64,000 nt of DNA from Nitratireductor aquimarinus (GCF_017255295.1 NZ_JAFKDE010000002.1:839789-903788); one strand, 5' to 3'. Shown: positions 10,146 through 20,649, counted from the stretch's first letter. Numbers and translations are program-made. Notes: generated by a model from the letters alone, not told the origin.

Positions 10146-11636
10146 CTACTCAAAACGTTCGGGCATCCGATCTTCTTCGGCAAGATCGGAGAAGCGGGTG
10201 AATTCGCCGTGGAACGCGAGCTGAACCGTGCCTGTCGGACCGTGACGCTGCTTGGCGATGATGACCTCGGCCTTGCCGCGCACCTCGTTCATCTCGGCTT
10301 CCCACTGCATGTACTCTTCGGTGCCGGGCTTCGGCTCCTTGTTCTTCAGATAGTACTCGTCACGATAAACGAACAGAACCACGTCGGCGTCCTGCTCGAT
10401 CGAGCCCGATTCACGAAGGTCGGCGAGCTGCGGGCGCTTGTCGTCACGCGCTTCCACCTGACGGGAGAGCTGTGACAGCGCGATGATCGGCGTCGAAAGC
10501 TCCTTGGCCAGCGCCTTCAGGCCGGTGGTGATTTCGGTGATTTCCTGCACGCGGTTCTGCGAGTTCTTGGAAGAACCCTGCATCAGCTGCACATAGTCGA
10601 TGATGATGATGTCGAGGCCGCGCTGGCGCTTCAGACGGCGCGCACGGGCAGCAAGCTGGGCGATGGAAATACCACCCGTCTGGTCGATGAAGAGCGGGAT
10701 CTTCTGCATCGTCTGGGCGCAGGCCACAAGCTTCTCGAAATCGGTCTCGGTGATCTCACCGCGGCGGATCTTGGAGGAGGGGATTTCGGTCTGCTCGGAA
10801 ATGATACGCGTGGCGAGCTGTTCGGACGACATTTCGAGCGAGAAGAAGCCGACCACGCCGCCATTGGCAGCCGCAAAGGAGCCGTCGGCCTGCTGCTCAG
10901 GCTCATAGGCCGCAGCAATGTTGAAGGCGATGTTGGTCACAAGCGACGTCTTACCCATGGCAGGACGTCCGGCGAGGATAATAAGGTCAGAGGGCTGCAG
11001 TCCGCCCATGCGCCCGTCGAGGTCGCGCAGGCCCGTCGAAATGCCCGAAAGGTGGCCGTCACGCATGAAGGCAGCATTGGCCATGTCCACGGCGGTCTTG
11101 GTCGCATCGCCGAAGCTCTCGAAGCCGCCATCGTAGCGGCCGGTCTCGGCCAGTTCGAAGAGGCGTCGCTCGGCGTCCTCGATCTGCTTGTTGGGCGCCA
11201 TGTCCACCGGCGCGTCATAGGCGATGTTGACCATGTCTTCGCCGACCGTGATCAGCGAACGCCGGACCGCCAGATCGTAGATGGCGCGGCCATAGTCGGA
11301 AGCGTTGATGATCGTCACGGCTTCGGCCGCCAGACGCGCAAGATACTGCGCCACGGTCAGTTCGCCGACTTTCTCCTCGGCAGGGAGAAACGTCTTGATG
11401 GTGACGGGGTTGGCCGTCTTGCCCATGCGGATCAGATCGCCGGCGACCTCGAAGATGTTGCGGTGAAGCGGCTCATAGAAATGCTCCGCTTTCAGAAAGT
11501 CCGAGACACGGTAAAGGGCATCATTGTTGACCAGGATTGCGCCCAGCAATGCCTGCTCTGCCTCAATGTTGTTCGGTGCTTCGCGATAAAGCTTTGTTTC
11601 CGCTGTTTCGAGCTTGCGGACTGCCGCCTCTGCCAT
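10146..11636 (-). CDS. dnaB: Replicative DNA helicase DnaB
   Basis: Hexameric 5'-3' helicase at the replication fork. The N-terminal DnaB domain (about 20-125) is followed by the RecA-like domain with Walker A GRPAMGKT (223-230), LFIDQTGG, the IIIDYVQLM Walker B region and LSQLSRQVEAR. The 496 residues match the usual size and no intein is seen. It is the first gene of the dnaB-alr-radA run; the region upstream to cfa has no clear promoter I can name. Confidence 0.97.
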   Translation of the reverse strand: MAEAAVRKLETAETKLYREAPNNIEAEQALLGAILVNNDALYRVSDFLKAEHFYEPLHRNIFEVAGDLIRMGKTANPVTIKTFLPAEEKVGELTVAQYLARLAAEAVTIINASDYGRAIYDLAVRRSLITVGEDMVNIAYDAPVDMAPNKQIEDAERRLFELAETGRYDGGFESFGDATKTAVDMANAAFMRDGHLSGISTGLRDLDGRMGGLQPSDLIILAGRPAMGKTSLVTNIAFNIAAAYEPEQQADGSFAAANGGVVGFFSLEMSSEQLATRIISEQTEIPSSKIRRGEITETDFEKLVACAQTMQKIPLFIDQTGGISIAQLAARARRLKRQRGLDIIIIDYVQLMQGSSKNSQNRVQEITEITTGLKALAKELSTPIIALSQLSRQVEARDDKRPQLADLRESGSIEQDADVVLFVYRDEYYLKNKEPKPGTEEYMQWEAEMNEVRGKAEVIIAKQRHGPTGTVQLAFHGEFTRFSDLAEEDRMPERFE

Positions 11637-11894
11637 CTGAGCTCTTCCGGTGTTTCAGTGTCACTTGGCCCGGACAGACGCAATGTGAAACGTCCAGGCT
11701 ACCCCAGTCATATCTCCTAGACGCTGCAGGCTTTGAGGATAAGAGGCGGGAGGCGGATCAAGTTAGCAACCCCCGCAACCCCCGTAATCCACCGCCAGTC
11801 GCGACATGAAAACCACAGCGTCCAGAAATGCCATCCATATTAGATGATTCGCTTGACAGCCACGCATCTATCTTTGGGACGGGAGAGGCGCTTT

Positions 11895-13154
11895 TTACTC
11901 CGCTGCCTGCTTGAATTTTCCGGGCCGCTTGCCATTGGGGTTCGCAAGCCGCTTCTCCGTCTCTCCGATATAGTCGCGGGTCACCGGCAGCGTTTCCCGC
12001 CTCTTGGTCAGCTGGATCTGGAACACCACCATTTCCTGCCAGCGGAATGAGGCCTCGGAGCCTGCCAGGTAGAATTCCCACATTCTGGCGAAGCGCTCGT
12101 CATAAATCTCCACCGCCCTGGCGCGGTTCTTCTGAAAACGCTCCTGCCAGTGCTTCAGCGTATCCGCATAGTGAATGCGCAGGATCTCCACATCGGTCAC
12201 GATCAGCCCCGACTTCTCGATCGGGGGGAGCATTTCCGAAAGGGCGGGAATGTAGCCGCCCGGGAAGATGTATTTGCGGATGAAGGCATTGGTGATCGAA
12301 GGGCCGGTCGACCGGCCGATCGTGTGCAGAAGCATCACGCCATCATCGGCCAGAAGCCGCGCACACTGGTCGAAATAGGTGCGGTAATGGTTGATGCCCA
12401 CATGTTCGAACATGCCGACCGAGACAATCCGGTCGAACGGACCCGTCAGCGAGCGATAATCGACGATCTCGAACCGGGCCTTGTCTGCAAGCCCCGCTTC
12501 CCGTGCGCGCGCGCTCGAAACCCGGTGCTGTTCTTCTGAAAGCGTTACGCCAAGGAGCTGCGCGTCGAACTGGCGGGCAATGTCGAGACCGAGACCACCC
12601 CAGCCAGACCCTATGTCCAGCACCCGGTGGCCGGGCTGTAGCGCGAGCTTCGCCATGATGTGGCGCTTCTTGGCGCGTTGCGCCTCTTCCAGAGAAACGT
12701 CCGGCGTCTCGAAATAGGCGCAGGAATACTGCATGTCCTCATCGAGGAAGAGGCGGTAGAGCTCTTCGGAAAGATCGTAATGCCGCCGCACATTGCGCCT
12801 GGAGCGCGCCTGTGTGTTGAATTGATGCAGACGCCGCAACGGGTAGCGAAGCATCTCGCCCAGCCTGAGCAGGAAAGGCTGGGTCTGCGTCTCATCCATA
12901 TTGGTGTAGACTATTTGCAGAAAGGTCAGGATATCGCCTTCGACGATATCCACGTCGCCTTCCATGTATCGCTCCGGCACGGCAAGCATGGGGTCGAGCG
13001 CCATGGCGCGCTCTGCCGCCGCTGTGCGAATAACGATATGGACGGGACACCCTGTCCCGTCACCGAAGACATGCGTTTTGCCGGCCGCGTCGGTTATTGA
13101 AAGCGTGCCTTTGCGGACCAGGCGAAAAACGAATTTCTCAAGCAACCAGTTCAT
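11895..13154 (-). CDS. cfa: Cyclopropane-fatty-acyl-phospholipid synthase
   Basis: SAM-dependent methyltransferase that adds a methylene bridge to unsaturated acyl chains of membrane phospholipids. It has the SAM-binding motif VLDIGSGWGGLG, the downstream VSVGMFEHVG block typical of mycolic acid/CFA synthases and a C-terminal aromatic-rich region. At 419 residues it is a full-length CFA synthase. It stands alone between dnaB and rplI, with about 260 bases on each side. Confidence 0.92.
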   Translation of the reverse strand: MNWLLEKFVFRLVRKGTLSITDAAGKTHVFGDGTGCPVHIVIRTAAAERAMALDPMLAVPERYMEGDVDIVEGDILTFLQIVYTNMDETQTQPFLLRLGEMLRYPLRRLHQFNTQARSRRNVRRHYDLSEELYRLFLDEDMQYSCAYFETPDVSLEEAQRAKKRHIMAKLALQPGHRVLDIGSGWGGLGLDIARQFDAQLLGVTLSEEQHRVSSARAREAGLADKARFEIVDYRSLTGPFDRIVSVGMFEHVGINHYRTYFDQCARLLADDGVMLLHTIGRSTGPSITNAFIRKYIFPGGYIPALSEMLPPIEKSGLIVTDVEILRIHYADTLKHWQERFQKNRARAVEIYDERFARMWEFYLAGSEASFRWQEMVVFQIQLTKRRETLPVTRDYIGETEKRLANPNGKRPGKFKQAAE

Positions 13155-13371
13155 CGCAACACCCCCAAAAGTCTCGGGAGGGTGTGATTATGAAACAATT
13201 TTATGAGGATTGAAAAGGGCCAGACCTCATCCTGTCTTTAGCCAGATGATTATTCCTGCCGTCTGTTGACATGAAGCATTCGATTGAGACGAAGCCGACT
13301 GATCCCGCAGCATTCGCTGCGAAACAGGCGCTCTGAAACCGGCAAGCAGTCCATCACCGCTTTCAGGCAAT

Positions 13372-13399
13372 AAAAAAGCCGGGCGTTTCCGCCCGGCTT
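13372..13399 (-). terminator. Rho-independent terminator after rplI
   Basis: On the minus strand a hairpin GCCGGGCGGAAACGCCCGGC is followed at once by TTTTTTA. It begins 23 bases after the rplI stop, so it ends the rpsF-rpsR-rplI transcript. Confidence 0.92.
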
Positions 13400-13421
13400 C
13401 AAACCGATGAGGCGCGTTGAC

Positions 13422-14045
13422 TTACGCGTTCTCTTCTTCGTCGCCTTCGGCTGCTTCTGCGCCGGCTTCCGAAGCTTCATCATCGTACTCGGCTTCCGGA
13501 TCGAAGAACTCGTCCGGGCGCGCGGTGTCGTTGATGTCGTCGCCGTAAATGGCTTCAGCGGAATCGAGCGTCTCGCCGCGTGCCTGGCGCTCTGCCTCGT
13601 CGCTCGAGCGAGCGATGTTCAGCGTCACGGTTGCCTCGACCTCTGCATGCAGGGCGATGGCGACGTTGACCAGACCGATCGTCTTGATCGGGTGGTTGAG
13701 CTCAACCTGGCTGCGGCCGATCTTGAAGCCTTCTTCGGCCAGGAACTCGACGATGTCGCGGGCTGCAACAGAACCGTAAAGCTGACCGGTCTCGGCTGCG
13801 GAGCGCACAACCACGAAGGACTTGCCGTCGAGCTGCTCTGCAACGCTTTCGGCTTCCTTCTTCTGTTCGAGGTTGCGGGCCTCGAGCTCAACGCGCTGGC
13901 CTTCGAACTTCTTGCGGTTGGCAGCGTTGGCGCGCAGAGCCTTGCCGCGCGGCAGCAGGAAGTTGCGTGCGTAACCGTCTTTGACCTTTACCTCGTCGCC
14001 CATCTGGCCGAGCTTGGCAATGCGTTCAAGGAGAATGACGTCCAT
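13422..14045 (-). CDS. rplI: 50S ribosomal protein L9
   Basis: Binds 23S rRNA at the base of the L1 stalk. The N-terminal domain begins [17 protein letters not shown] and contains the typical [13 protein letters not shown]. The common L9 has about 150 residues; this one has 207 because of a C-terminal acidic tail rich in Asp, Glu and Ala, a feature often seen in Rhizobiales. It is last in the rpsF-rpsR-rplI group. Confidence 0.97.
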   Translation of the reverse strand: MDVILLERIAKLGQMGDEVKVKDGYARNFLLPRGKALRANAANRKKFEGQRVELEARNLEQKKEAESVAEQLDGKSFVVVRSAAETGQLYGSVAARDIVEFLAEEGFKIGRSQVELNHPIKTIGLVNVAIALHAEVEATVTLNIARSSDEAERQARGETLDSAEAIYGDDINDTARPDEFFDPEAEYDDEASEAGAEAAEGDEEENA

Positions 14046-14219
14046 CGTTTCTGTCCTTCTTCATCGGCTTTTGAAGCCGGAAAACAAATCAGGGCAGGTC
14101 AGAAACGGAAAATGCCGGTCTGTGCGGCACCAGGGTCGCTGTCCTGCCGGTGGCAGTTAGGGGCAAAGGCCCCAACTCGGGATTTGAAAGAACTCTTCCG
14201 CGCCCGCCGCGGAGAGTGG

Positions 14220-14240
14220 GCGGGCGGATAAACCGCCCGC
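14220..14240 (-). terminator. Strong hairpin between rpsR and rplI
   Basis: GCGGGCGG and CCGCCCGC form a perfect 8-base stem around a 5-base loop, starting 8 bases after the rpsR stop. No U-tract follows on either strand, so it is more likely a transcript-stabilising or attenuating hairpin than a full terminator. Confidence 0.5.
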
Positions 14241-14248
14241 GCCGAATC

Positions 14249-14497
14249 TTACTTCACCACGTAGGGGAGAAGGCCCAGGAAACGAGCGCGCTTGATGGCC
14301 TTGGCCAGCTCGCGCTGCTTCTTCTGGCTCACCGCGGTGATGCGGGAGGGGACGATCTTGCCGCGCTCGGAAATGTAGCGCTGCAGGAGCTTTACGTCCT
14401 TGTAATCGATCTTCGGAGCGTTGGCGCCGGAGAACGGGCAGGTCTTGCGACGACGATGGAACGGGCGCCGCGTCGGGATCTGGTTGATATCGACCAT
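14249..14497 (-). CDS. rpsR: 30S ribosomal protein S18
   Basis: Small-subunit protein that pairs with S6 on the platform. The 82 residues include the typical CPFSG near the N-terminus and [17 protein letters not shown]. It overlaps the last base of rpsF (TGA/ATG), consistent with coupled synthesis of the S6-S18 pair. Confidence 0.97.
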
Positions 14498-14928
14498 TAT
14501 TCGGAGCCTTCCTTCTTGTTGTCGCGGTCAAATTCGCGACGGGGACCACGGTCGTCACGGCGCGGGCCGCGCGGGCCACGGTCGTCACGACGCGGGCCAC
14601 GGTCATCACGGCGCTGCATCATTGCGGACGGGCCTTCCTCGTGTGCTTCGACGCGAACGGTCATGAAGCGGAGGATGTCTTCCGACAGACCCATCTGGCG
14701 CTCGACTTCCTTCACGGCTGCGGCCGGGGAGTCGATGTCCATGAGCGTGAAATAAGCCTTGCGGTTCTTCTTGATCCGGTAGGCGAGGGACTTCTGTCCC
14801 CAGTTCTCGACCCGACCGACGGAGCCGCCACCAGCCTCGATGATGCCCTTGAACTGTTCTACAAGAGCGTCAACCTGCTGCGGCGAGAGATCCTGCCGGG
14901 CAAGGAACACGTGTTCGTAAAGTGCCAT
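14497..14928 (-). CDS. rpsF: 30S ribosomal protein S6 with Arg/Asp-rich C-terminal extension
   Basis: S6 of the small-subunit platform. Residues 1-95 form the normal S6 fold ([26 protein letters not shown]). The last 40 or so residues are a repetitive tail of RRDDRGP units at about 14515-14620, also visible as near-repeats in the DNA. Such tails occur in several alphaproteobacterial S6 proteins; their role is not known to me. It is the first gene of the ribosomal group. Confidence 0.96.
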
Positions 14929-15175
14929 TGTCTTGCCTTTCTTCCTTTTGTGTCACACCGGATCCCAGCGGCTAAAGCCTCAGCGACACCTCTTTGCGGG
15001 CAAGCCCGACGAAGAAAGGCGCTTGGACGAGACGGTCGAGAGCGGAGACACGGGAGGCGGAAGGACTTGCCTTCACAACGCACGCACAGGCGCACGGCCC
15101 TCCGTTCAGCCCCCAGCTGAAACCGGCAGACCGCGCGCTTATACAGGTTCTGGGCAAAGATGCAAGGCGATTGCC

Positions 15176-15814
15176 TCAGGCGAGCACATACCAGAAATCG
15201 AGGTCCAGACTGGCCGGATCGCACAGATCCAGAAGCGGCTGGCAGACCGGGTGCCCGACATAACCATCGCACAGACGCTTTGTCTTTCCAAGTGAGCGGC
15301 CGAAGGTCACTTCGCAGAAGCGATTCTCTCCGCCGTGTCCGATGAAATGCAGTCGTGTGTTGTCGGACCGGTTGAGATATTCGGTTTCGATCCGTTCTGA
15401 GATGGCGAGCAAATCTCTTTCGCCCGCATCCGTGCCCTTTGCAATCTCGAACGTCCCGAACTCAACGCAGGAAAAGTCGCTCGGCGGGGCCGTGACAGGC
15501 TTTAGAACGCGGTTGCGCGAAAGGCGGATGGTTCCGGGTGACAGAAGCTCCATCAGCGCGCTGCTGCTCAGTGCATCCGCATATGCAGCTCCCATTGCAT
15601 CGAAGCTTTCGGCATCGCGGGCGAAGATGATGTCGGCAAAGCCGCCTTTCAGATTGCCCAGAAAGGCATGAAAGAGAATGCCTTCCATGGGGCGCAGAAA
15701 TGTTTCCTGCCAGGTGAGCGCCCTGTCGATCAGGCGTTCGGTCTCCACGTCCTCGCGTTTCTCGTAACGGGCAAAGCCCATCATGCTCAAAGGGCCATCG
15801 GGTTTTCTCAACAT
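15176..15814 (-). CDS. Uncharacterised protein, divergent partner of a WYL regulator
   Basis: I do not recognise a named family. The 212-residue protein has no signal peptide or membrane segment. Its sequence divides into two halves of similar size; the first, around ILFHAFLGNLKGGFADIIFA, is weakly like dimeric alpha-beta barrel (ABM-type) proteins, which is inference only. The start ATG at 15814 is preceded by AGGA at good spacing; an in-frame ATG at 15832 lacks this. It is divergent from a WYL-domain regulator across 109 bases with a palindromic site, so it is the likely target. Confidence 0.7.
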   Translation of the reverse strand: MLRKPDGPLSMMGFARYEKREDVETERLIDRALTWQETFLRPMEGILFHAFLGNLKGGFADIIFARDAESFDAMGAAYADALSSSALMELLSPGTIRLSRNRVLKPVTAPPSDFSCVEFGTFEIAKGTDAGERDLLAISERIETEYLNRSDNTRLHFIGHGGENRFCEVTFGRSLGKTKRLCDGYVGHPVCQPLLDLCDPASLDLDFWYVLA

Positions 15815-15897
15815 GGATCGTCTTCCTTTCATACGCGCCAGCCAGCTCCGGTCGGGCTTGCCGGGCCTGTTGCGGAGACGTAGTTACGGTACTGGAT

Positions 15898-15912
15898 TGA
15901 CAATTTCTGTCA
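15898..15912. promoter_or_regulatory. Palindromic operator candidate for the WYL regulator
   Basis: TGACA and TGTCA form a perfect inverted repeat with a 5-base spacer (ATTTC). It ends 11 bases before the regulator ATG and begins 83 bases before the divergent gene. The left arm also reads TTGACA, so the site may overlap a promoter -35 box. Binding is inferred from position and symmetry. Confidence 0.55.
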
Positions 15913-15923
15913 GGGGCGAGCGA

Positions 15924-16592
15924 ATGCGCGCATCACGTCTTTTTGGGCTTCTGGAGCAGCTGCGGATGCACCGCCAGCCGGTGAGCGCCGCCGTGCTTGC
16001 CGAAACGCTGGGTGTTTCGGTGCGCACGATCTACCGCGATATCGCGACGCTTCAGTCCATGGGCGCGCCGATCCGGGGTGAGGGTGGTGTCGGTTATCAG
16101 ATCGAGCGTGGTTATTTTCTGCCGCCTCTGCATTTCGATGCCGATGAGCTGGATGCGATCACGCTCGGCATGCAGCTGATTTCGGCGCGCGGTGACAGTG
16201 ATATCAAGAAGGCTGCCGCGCGGGTGGCGGCGAAAGTCGACGCGATTGCGCCGGGCGGTGCGAATGGGCGTGTGCGTCAGGGCGACATGATCGCCTATTC
16301 GAAGGCGTCGGAGGCACAGCGCCATCTGGCGGCGCTGCGCAGGGCTGTGCGGGAGCGCAGGCGTCTGGAAATCGTCTATCTCGACCTCAAGGACCAGCAG
16401 AGCACCCGTCGGGTCCGCCCGCTGGGGCTGACCGCTTTCGACCAGGTCTGGCTATTGACGGCATGGTGCGACGAGCGTGACGATTTCCGCAATTTTCGCG
16501 TAGACCGGCTGGCGACCGTGACCGAAACCGGAGAGCGGTTTGCACCGCAGGCGGGCAGGGAATTCAGGGATTACCTGAAGACCCTGCGTTAG
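15924..16592 (+). CDS. YafY-type transcriptional regulator (HTH plus WYL domain)
   Basis: DNA-binding regulator with an N-terminal DeoR-like helix-turn-helix (about residues 1-60, LAETLGVSVRTIYRDIATL) and a WYL domain in the C-terminal half, which in other members senses a ligand. I chose the ATG at 15924, preceded by AGGGGCGAG; the open frame to 15783 would run into the divergent gene. A palindrome just upstream fits autoregulation and control of the divergent unknown gene. It ends 3 bases from the end of a convergent ABC permease gene. Confidence 0.88.
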   Translation: MRASRLFGLLEQLRMHRQPVSAAVLAETLGVSVRTIYRDIATLQSMGAPIRGEGGVGYQIERGYFLPPLHFDADELDAITLGMQLISARGDSDIKKAAARVAAKVDAIAPGGANGRVRQGDMIAYSKASEAQRHLAALRRAVRERRRLEIVYLDLKDQQSTRRVRPLGLTAFDQVWLLTAWCDERDDFRNFRVDRLATVTETGERFAPQAGREFRDYLKTLR

Positions 16593-16595
16593 CCG

Positions 16596-16608
<13 letters not shown>
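16574..16608. terminator. Hairpin spanning two convergent stop codons
   Basis: CCTGAAGACC (16574-16583) and GGTCTTCAGG (16599-16608) are perfect inverted arms around a 15-base loop that holds both stop codons. It may act as a bidirectional terminator built from coding sequence. There is no T-tract. Confidence 0.4.
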
Positions 16609-17353
<745 letters not shown>

Positions 17354-17357
<4 letters not shown>

Positions 17358-18283
17358 TGCTTTTCCTCCACCACCAGGCTCACGAAGATGTCTTCAAGCG
17401 AGCGCTGCTGTGTATCGAGATCCTTGACGATGATGTCGGCCTCGCCAAGCGCCGAGAGAAGCGTGGCGATGCCTGTCCGGTTTGCCTGCGTGTCATAGGA
17501 ATAGATGATCTGCTGGCCGTCGTCGGTCAGCTTCAGATCAAAATGGGAGAGCGTCTCGGGCAGGCTCTCTAGCGGCTTTTGCAGGTCGAGCGTCAGTTGC
17601 TTCTGGCCAAGCTTGCGCATCAGTTCGGCCTTGTCCTCGACCAGAAGAAGCTCACCCTTCCGGATGACGCCCACCCGGTCGGCGATTTCCTCTGCCTCCT
17701 CGATGTAATGCGTGGTCAGGATGATGGTGACGCCCGTGTCGCGCAGGCGTTTGACCAGCCGCCACATATCCTTGCGCAGCTCCACGTCGACGCCGGCAGT
17801 CGGCTCGTCCAGAAAGAGGATGCGCGGCTCATGGGCCAGAGCCTTGGCGATCATGACACGCCGCTTCATGCCGCCTGAAAGCGCGATGATCTGGCTGTCT
17901 TTCTTTTCGTAGAGCGAGAGGTCGCGCAAAATCTGCTCGACGAGCGCCGGGTTCGGCTTCTTACCGAACAGGCCGCGGCTGTAACTCACCGTGGCCCAGA
18001 CCGTCTCGAAGGTTTCGGTGTGCAGTTCCTGCGGCACGAGGCCGATCAGCTTTCGCGCCTCGCGGTACTGGCTGACAATGTCATTGCCTTCCACCGTCAC
18101 CGTGCCGGTGGAAGGGCGCACAAGCCCGCAGATGATGGAGATCATCGTCGTCTTGCCGGCGCCATTGGGGCCGAGCAGGGCGAGGATTTCACCGCGTTCG
18201 ATGTCGAGATCGACCGATTTGAGCGCGGTGACGCCGCCTTTATAGGTCTTGGATAGATTCTTTATGGAAAGGGCTGTCGTCAT
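17354..18283 (-). CDS. ABC transporter ATP-binding protein (CcmA/YadG type)
   Basis: Drives the permease encoded just downstream. It has Walker [10 protein letters not shown] (about residues 38-46), the signature LSGGMKRRV, Walker [13 protein letters not shown] and the switch histidine in [13 protein letters not shown]-terminal extension of about 80 residues follows the ATPase domain, normal for the 300-residue exporters of this class. Substrate unknown. Confidence 0.92.
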
Positions 18284-18429
18284 GGAAGCGCGTCCGTGAG
18301 ATCGGAAAAGGGGAGCCGCGCAGATATAGGCAATAAGCCGTCATCATGCCAGCGGACCGCCATGCCCGCTGACAAACCCTGACATCGTCCGGATGGAAAG
18401 GTGAGGGGCGAACGCTCCTCGGGACAGAC

Positions 18430-18702
18430 CTAATTGTTTTCCGGGTCCGTCTCCGCCTCGAAGGCGAGCTGTCCGCAGCGCACCATTGCATAAAGCGCCG
18501 GCAGCCCGACGATCACCGCAAGTACGATTTCTCCGACCGAGTTGAGGTGCAGAAGACCGGAAAGTCCCCACACGCCCGCAGCTGATGCCACGGCCACTTC
18601 GGTGGACACAAAAAGCGTCACCGAAACAAAGCCAAGCATCTGGAGAAGTGTGACCTTGCGCGCCGGCGTCTTCACCTGCGGCTGTTCAGTTCCAAAAGAC
18701 AT
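18430..18702 (-). CDS. Small membrane protein of unknown function
   Basis: A 90-residue protein with two hydrophobic segments (about residues 22-44 and 58-78) and hydrophilic ends, so both termini probably face the same side of the inner membrane. I do not recognise a named domain. It stands alone between the ABC exporter and fabD. Confidence 0.65.
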   Translation of the reverse strand: MSFGTEQPQVKTPARKVTLLQMLGFVSVTLFVSTEVAVASAAGVWGLSGLLHLNSVGEIVLAVIVGLPALYAMVRCGQLAFEAETDPENN

Positions 18703-18882
18703 GTCTGAAAATACCCCTGCACGCCACCGGAATTGGGGCGGAGCCCGGCAACTACTCTCCTCAATTGTGGAGTTTTCATGTCAGGGCAGGTGCAAGACCC
18801 GAAATGCCCAAAAAGCTTGACGCGCCAGTTGTGTTGCGTCACCAGATGCGCCCGATAACGATGTTATTTTGGAGATTTGGCG

Positions 18883-19824
18883 ATGGGCATCGCTTTCACC
18901 TTTCCGGGACAGGGCAGCCAGGCTGTCGGCATGGGACGCGATCTGGCGGATGCGTTTCCGGAAGCACGGGATGTGTTCCACGAGGTCGACGACGCGCTGG
19001 AGCAGAAGCTTTCCAGCATCATGTGGGAAGGCCCCGAGGATGAGCTGACGCTCACGGCCAATGCGCAGCCGGCGCTGATGGCGGTTTCCATTGCCGCAAT
19101 GCGTGTCATGGAAAAGGGTGGTCTGTCGCTGAAGGACAAGGTGTCCTGCGTGGCCGGTCATTCGCTCGGCGAATACTCCGCGCTCTGCGCTGCCGGCATG
19201 TTCTCGCTGGCCGATACGGCGCGCCTCCTGCGCATTCGCGGCAACGCCATGCAGGCAGCTGTTCCGGTTGGCGAGGGTGCGATGGCGGCGATCATCGGCC
19301 TTGAGGCGGCAGACGTCGAAGAGATCTGCAAGGCGGCCGCCGGGAGCGGCGTATGCCAGATCGCCAATGACAATGGCGGCGGACAGCTGGTGATTTCCGG
19401 CGCAAAGGCGGCTGTTGAGCAGGCAGCGGCGTTTGCCACGGAGAAGGGCGCGAAGCGCGCGATCATGCTGCCGGTGTCCGCGCCGTTCCACTCCGCGCTC
19501 ATGAAGCCGGCCGCAGACGCCATGCGCGAAGCACTGGCCGATGTGAAGAAAAACGCGCCGGTCGTGCCTGTCGTGGCCAATGTCACGGTGTCGTCGCTGA
19601 GCGATCCCGAAGAGATTGCCGAGCGGCTGGTCGAGCAGGTGACGGGCCGCGTGCGCTGGCGCGAAACGGTTGGCTGGTTCGGCGAGAATGGCGTCGACAC
19701 GCTTTACGAGATCGGTTCGGGCAAGGTCCTGTCGGGGCTGGCGCGCCGCATCAACCGCGATCTCAAGGCGGTTCCGGTCAACACGCCGGCCGATATCGAA
19801 ACGGCAATGGCTGCGCTCGTCTGA
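18883..19824 (+). CDS. fabD: Malonyl-CoA-acyl carrier protein transacylase
   Basis: Loads malonate onto acyl carrier protein for fatty-acid elongation. The nucleophile is Ser94 in GHSLGEYS and the partner His203 lies in APFHSALM. I chose the ATG at 18883, eight bases after GGAG, over a TTG two codons upstream. The 313-residue length is typical. It leads the fabD-fabG-(GNAT)-acpP-fabF cluster. Confidence 0.96.
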   Translation: MGIAFTFPGQGSQAVGMGRDLADAFPEARDVFHEVDDALEQKLSSIMWEGPEDELTLTANAQPALMAVSIAAMRVMEKGGLSLKDKVSCVAGHSLGEYSALCAAGMFSLADTARLLRIRGNAMQAAVPVGEGAMAAIIGLEAADVEEICKAAAGSGVCQIANDNGGGQLVISGAKAAVEQAAAFATEKGAKRAIMLPVSAPFHSALMKPAADAMREALADVKKNAPVVPVVANVTVSSLSDPEEIAERLVEQVTGRVRWRETVGWFGENGVDTLYEIGSGKVLSGLARRINRDLKAVPVNTPADIETAMAALV

Positions 19825-19889
19825 GCTGCAGCGCCACGATGGGCAATCGTGCCCAAACAATGAATCAGGTGACTGAAAAGGACAACGTC

Positions 19890-20627
19890 ATGTTTGATCT
19901 GAGCGGCCGCAAGGCACTGGTGACGGGCGCCACCGGCGGCATTGGCGAGGCGATTGCGCGCATCCTGCATGCGCAGGGCGCCATTGTCGGCCTGCATGGC
20001 ACGCGCGTCGAGAAGCTCGAGGCGCTCGCCGCCGATCTGGGCGACCGCGTAAAGCTTCTGCCGGCGAACCTGTCGGATCGCAGTGAAGTCAAGCAGTTGG
20101 CCGAGAAGGCGGAATCTGAACTCGAAGGTGTCGACATTCTGGTCAACAATGCGGGCATCACCCGCGATGGCCTGTTCGTGCGCATGAGCGACGAAGACTG
20201 GGATTCGGTCCTCGAGATCAATCTCGGCTCGGTTTTCCGTCTGACCCGCGAGCTGACGCACCCGATGATGCGCCGCCGATTCGGCCGCATCATCAACATC
20301 ACCTCCGTGGTGGGCGTCACCGGCAATCCCGGCCAGGCGAATTACTGCGCCTCCAAGGCGGGTCTGATCGGCTTCTCCAAGTCGCTGGCGCAGGAAATCG
20401 CCAGCCGCTCGATCACGGTCAACTGCGTTGCTCCGGGCTTCATCGAATCGGCCATGACCGACAAGCTCAACGACAAGCAGCGTGACGCCATCATGGGCGC
20501 CATTCCGATGAAGCGCATGGGCAATGGTGCGGAAGTCGCATCGGCTGTCGCCTATCTCGCATCCAACGAGGCTTCCTACGTGACCGGCCAGACCGTGCAC
20601 GTGAATGGCGGCATGGCAATGATCTGA
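19890..20627 (+). CDS. fabG: 3-oxoacyl-[acyl-carrier-protein] reductase
   Basis: NADPH-dependent reduction of 3-oxoacyl-ACP in fatty-acid elongation. SDR motifs are clear: TGATGGIG near the N-terminus, NNAG, and the triad Ser139, Tyr152 and Lys156 (YCASK). The ATG at 19890, after AAAAGGA, gives the standard 245 residues; an upstream in-frame start would add 17 residues with no family match. It follows fabD by 65 bases. Confidence 0.96.
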   Translation: MFDLSGRKALVTGATGGIGEAIARILHAQGAIVGLHGTRVEKLEALAADLGDRVKLLPANLSDRSEVKQLAEKAESELEGVDILVNNAGITRDGLFVRMSDEDWDSVLEINLGSVFRLTRELTHPMMRRRFGRIINITSVVGVTGNPGQANYCASKAGLIGFSKSLAQEIASRSITVNCVAPGFIESAMTDKLNDKQRDAIMGAIPMKRMGNGAEVASAVAYLASNEASYVTGQTVHVNGGMAMI

Positions 20628-20649
20628 TCGGTTCACACCGGTCGACACG

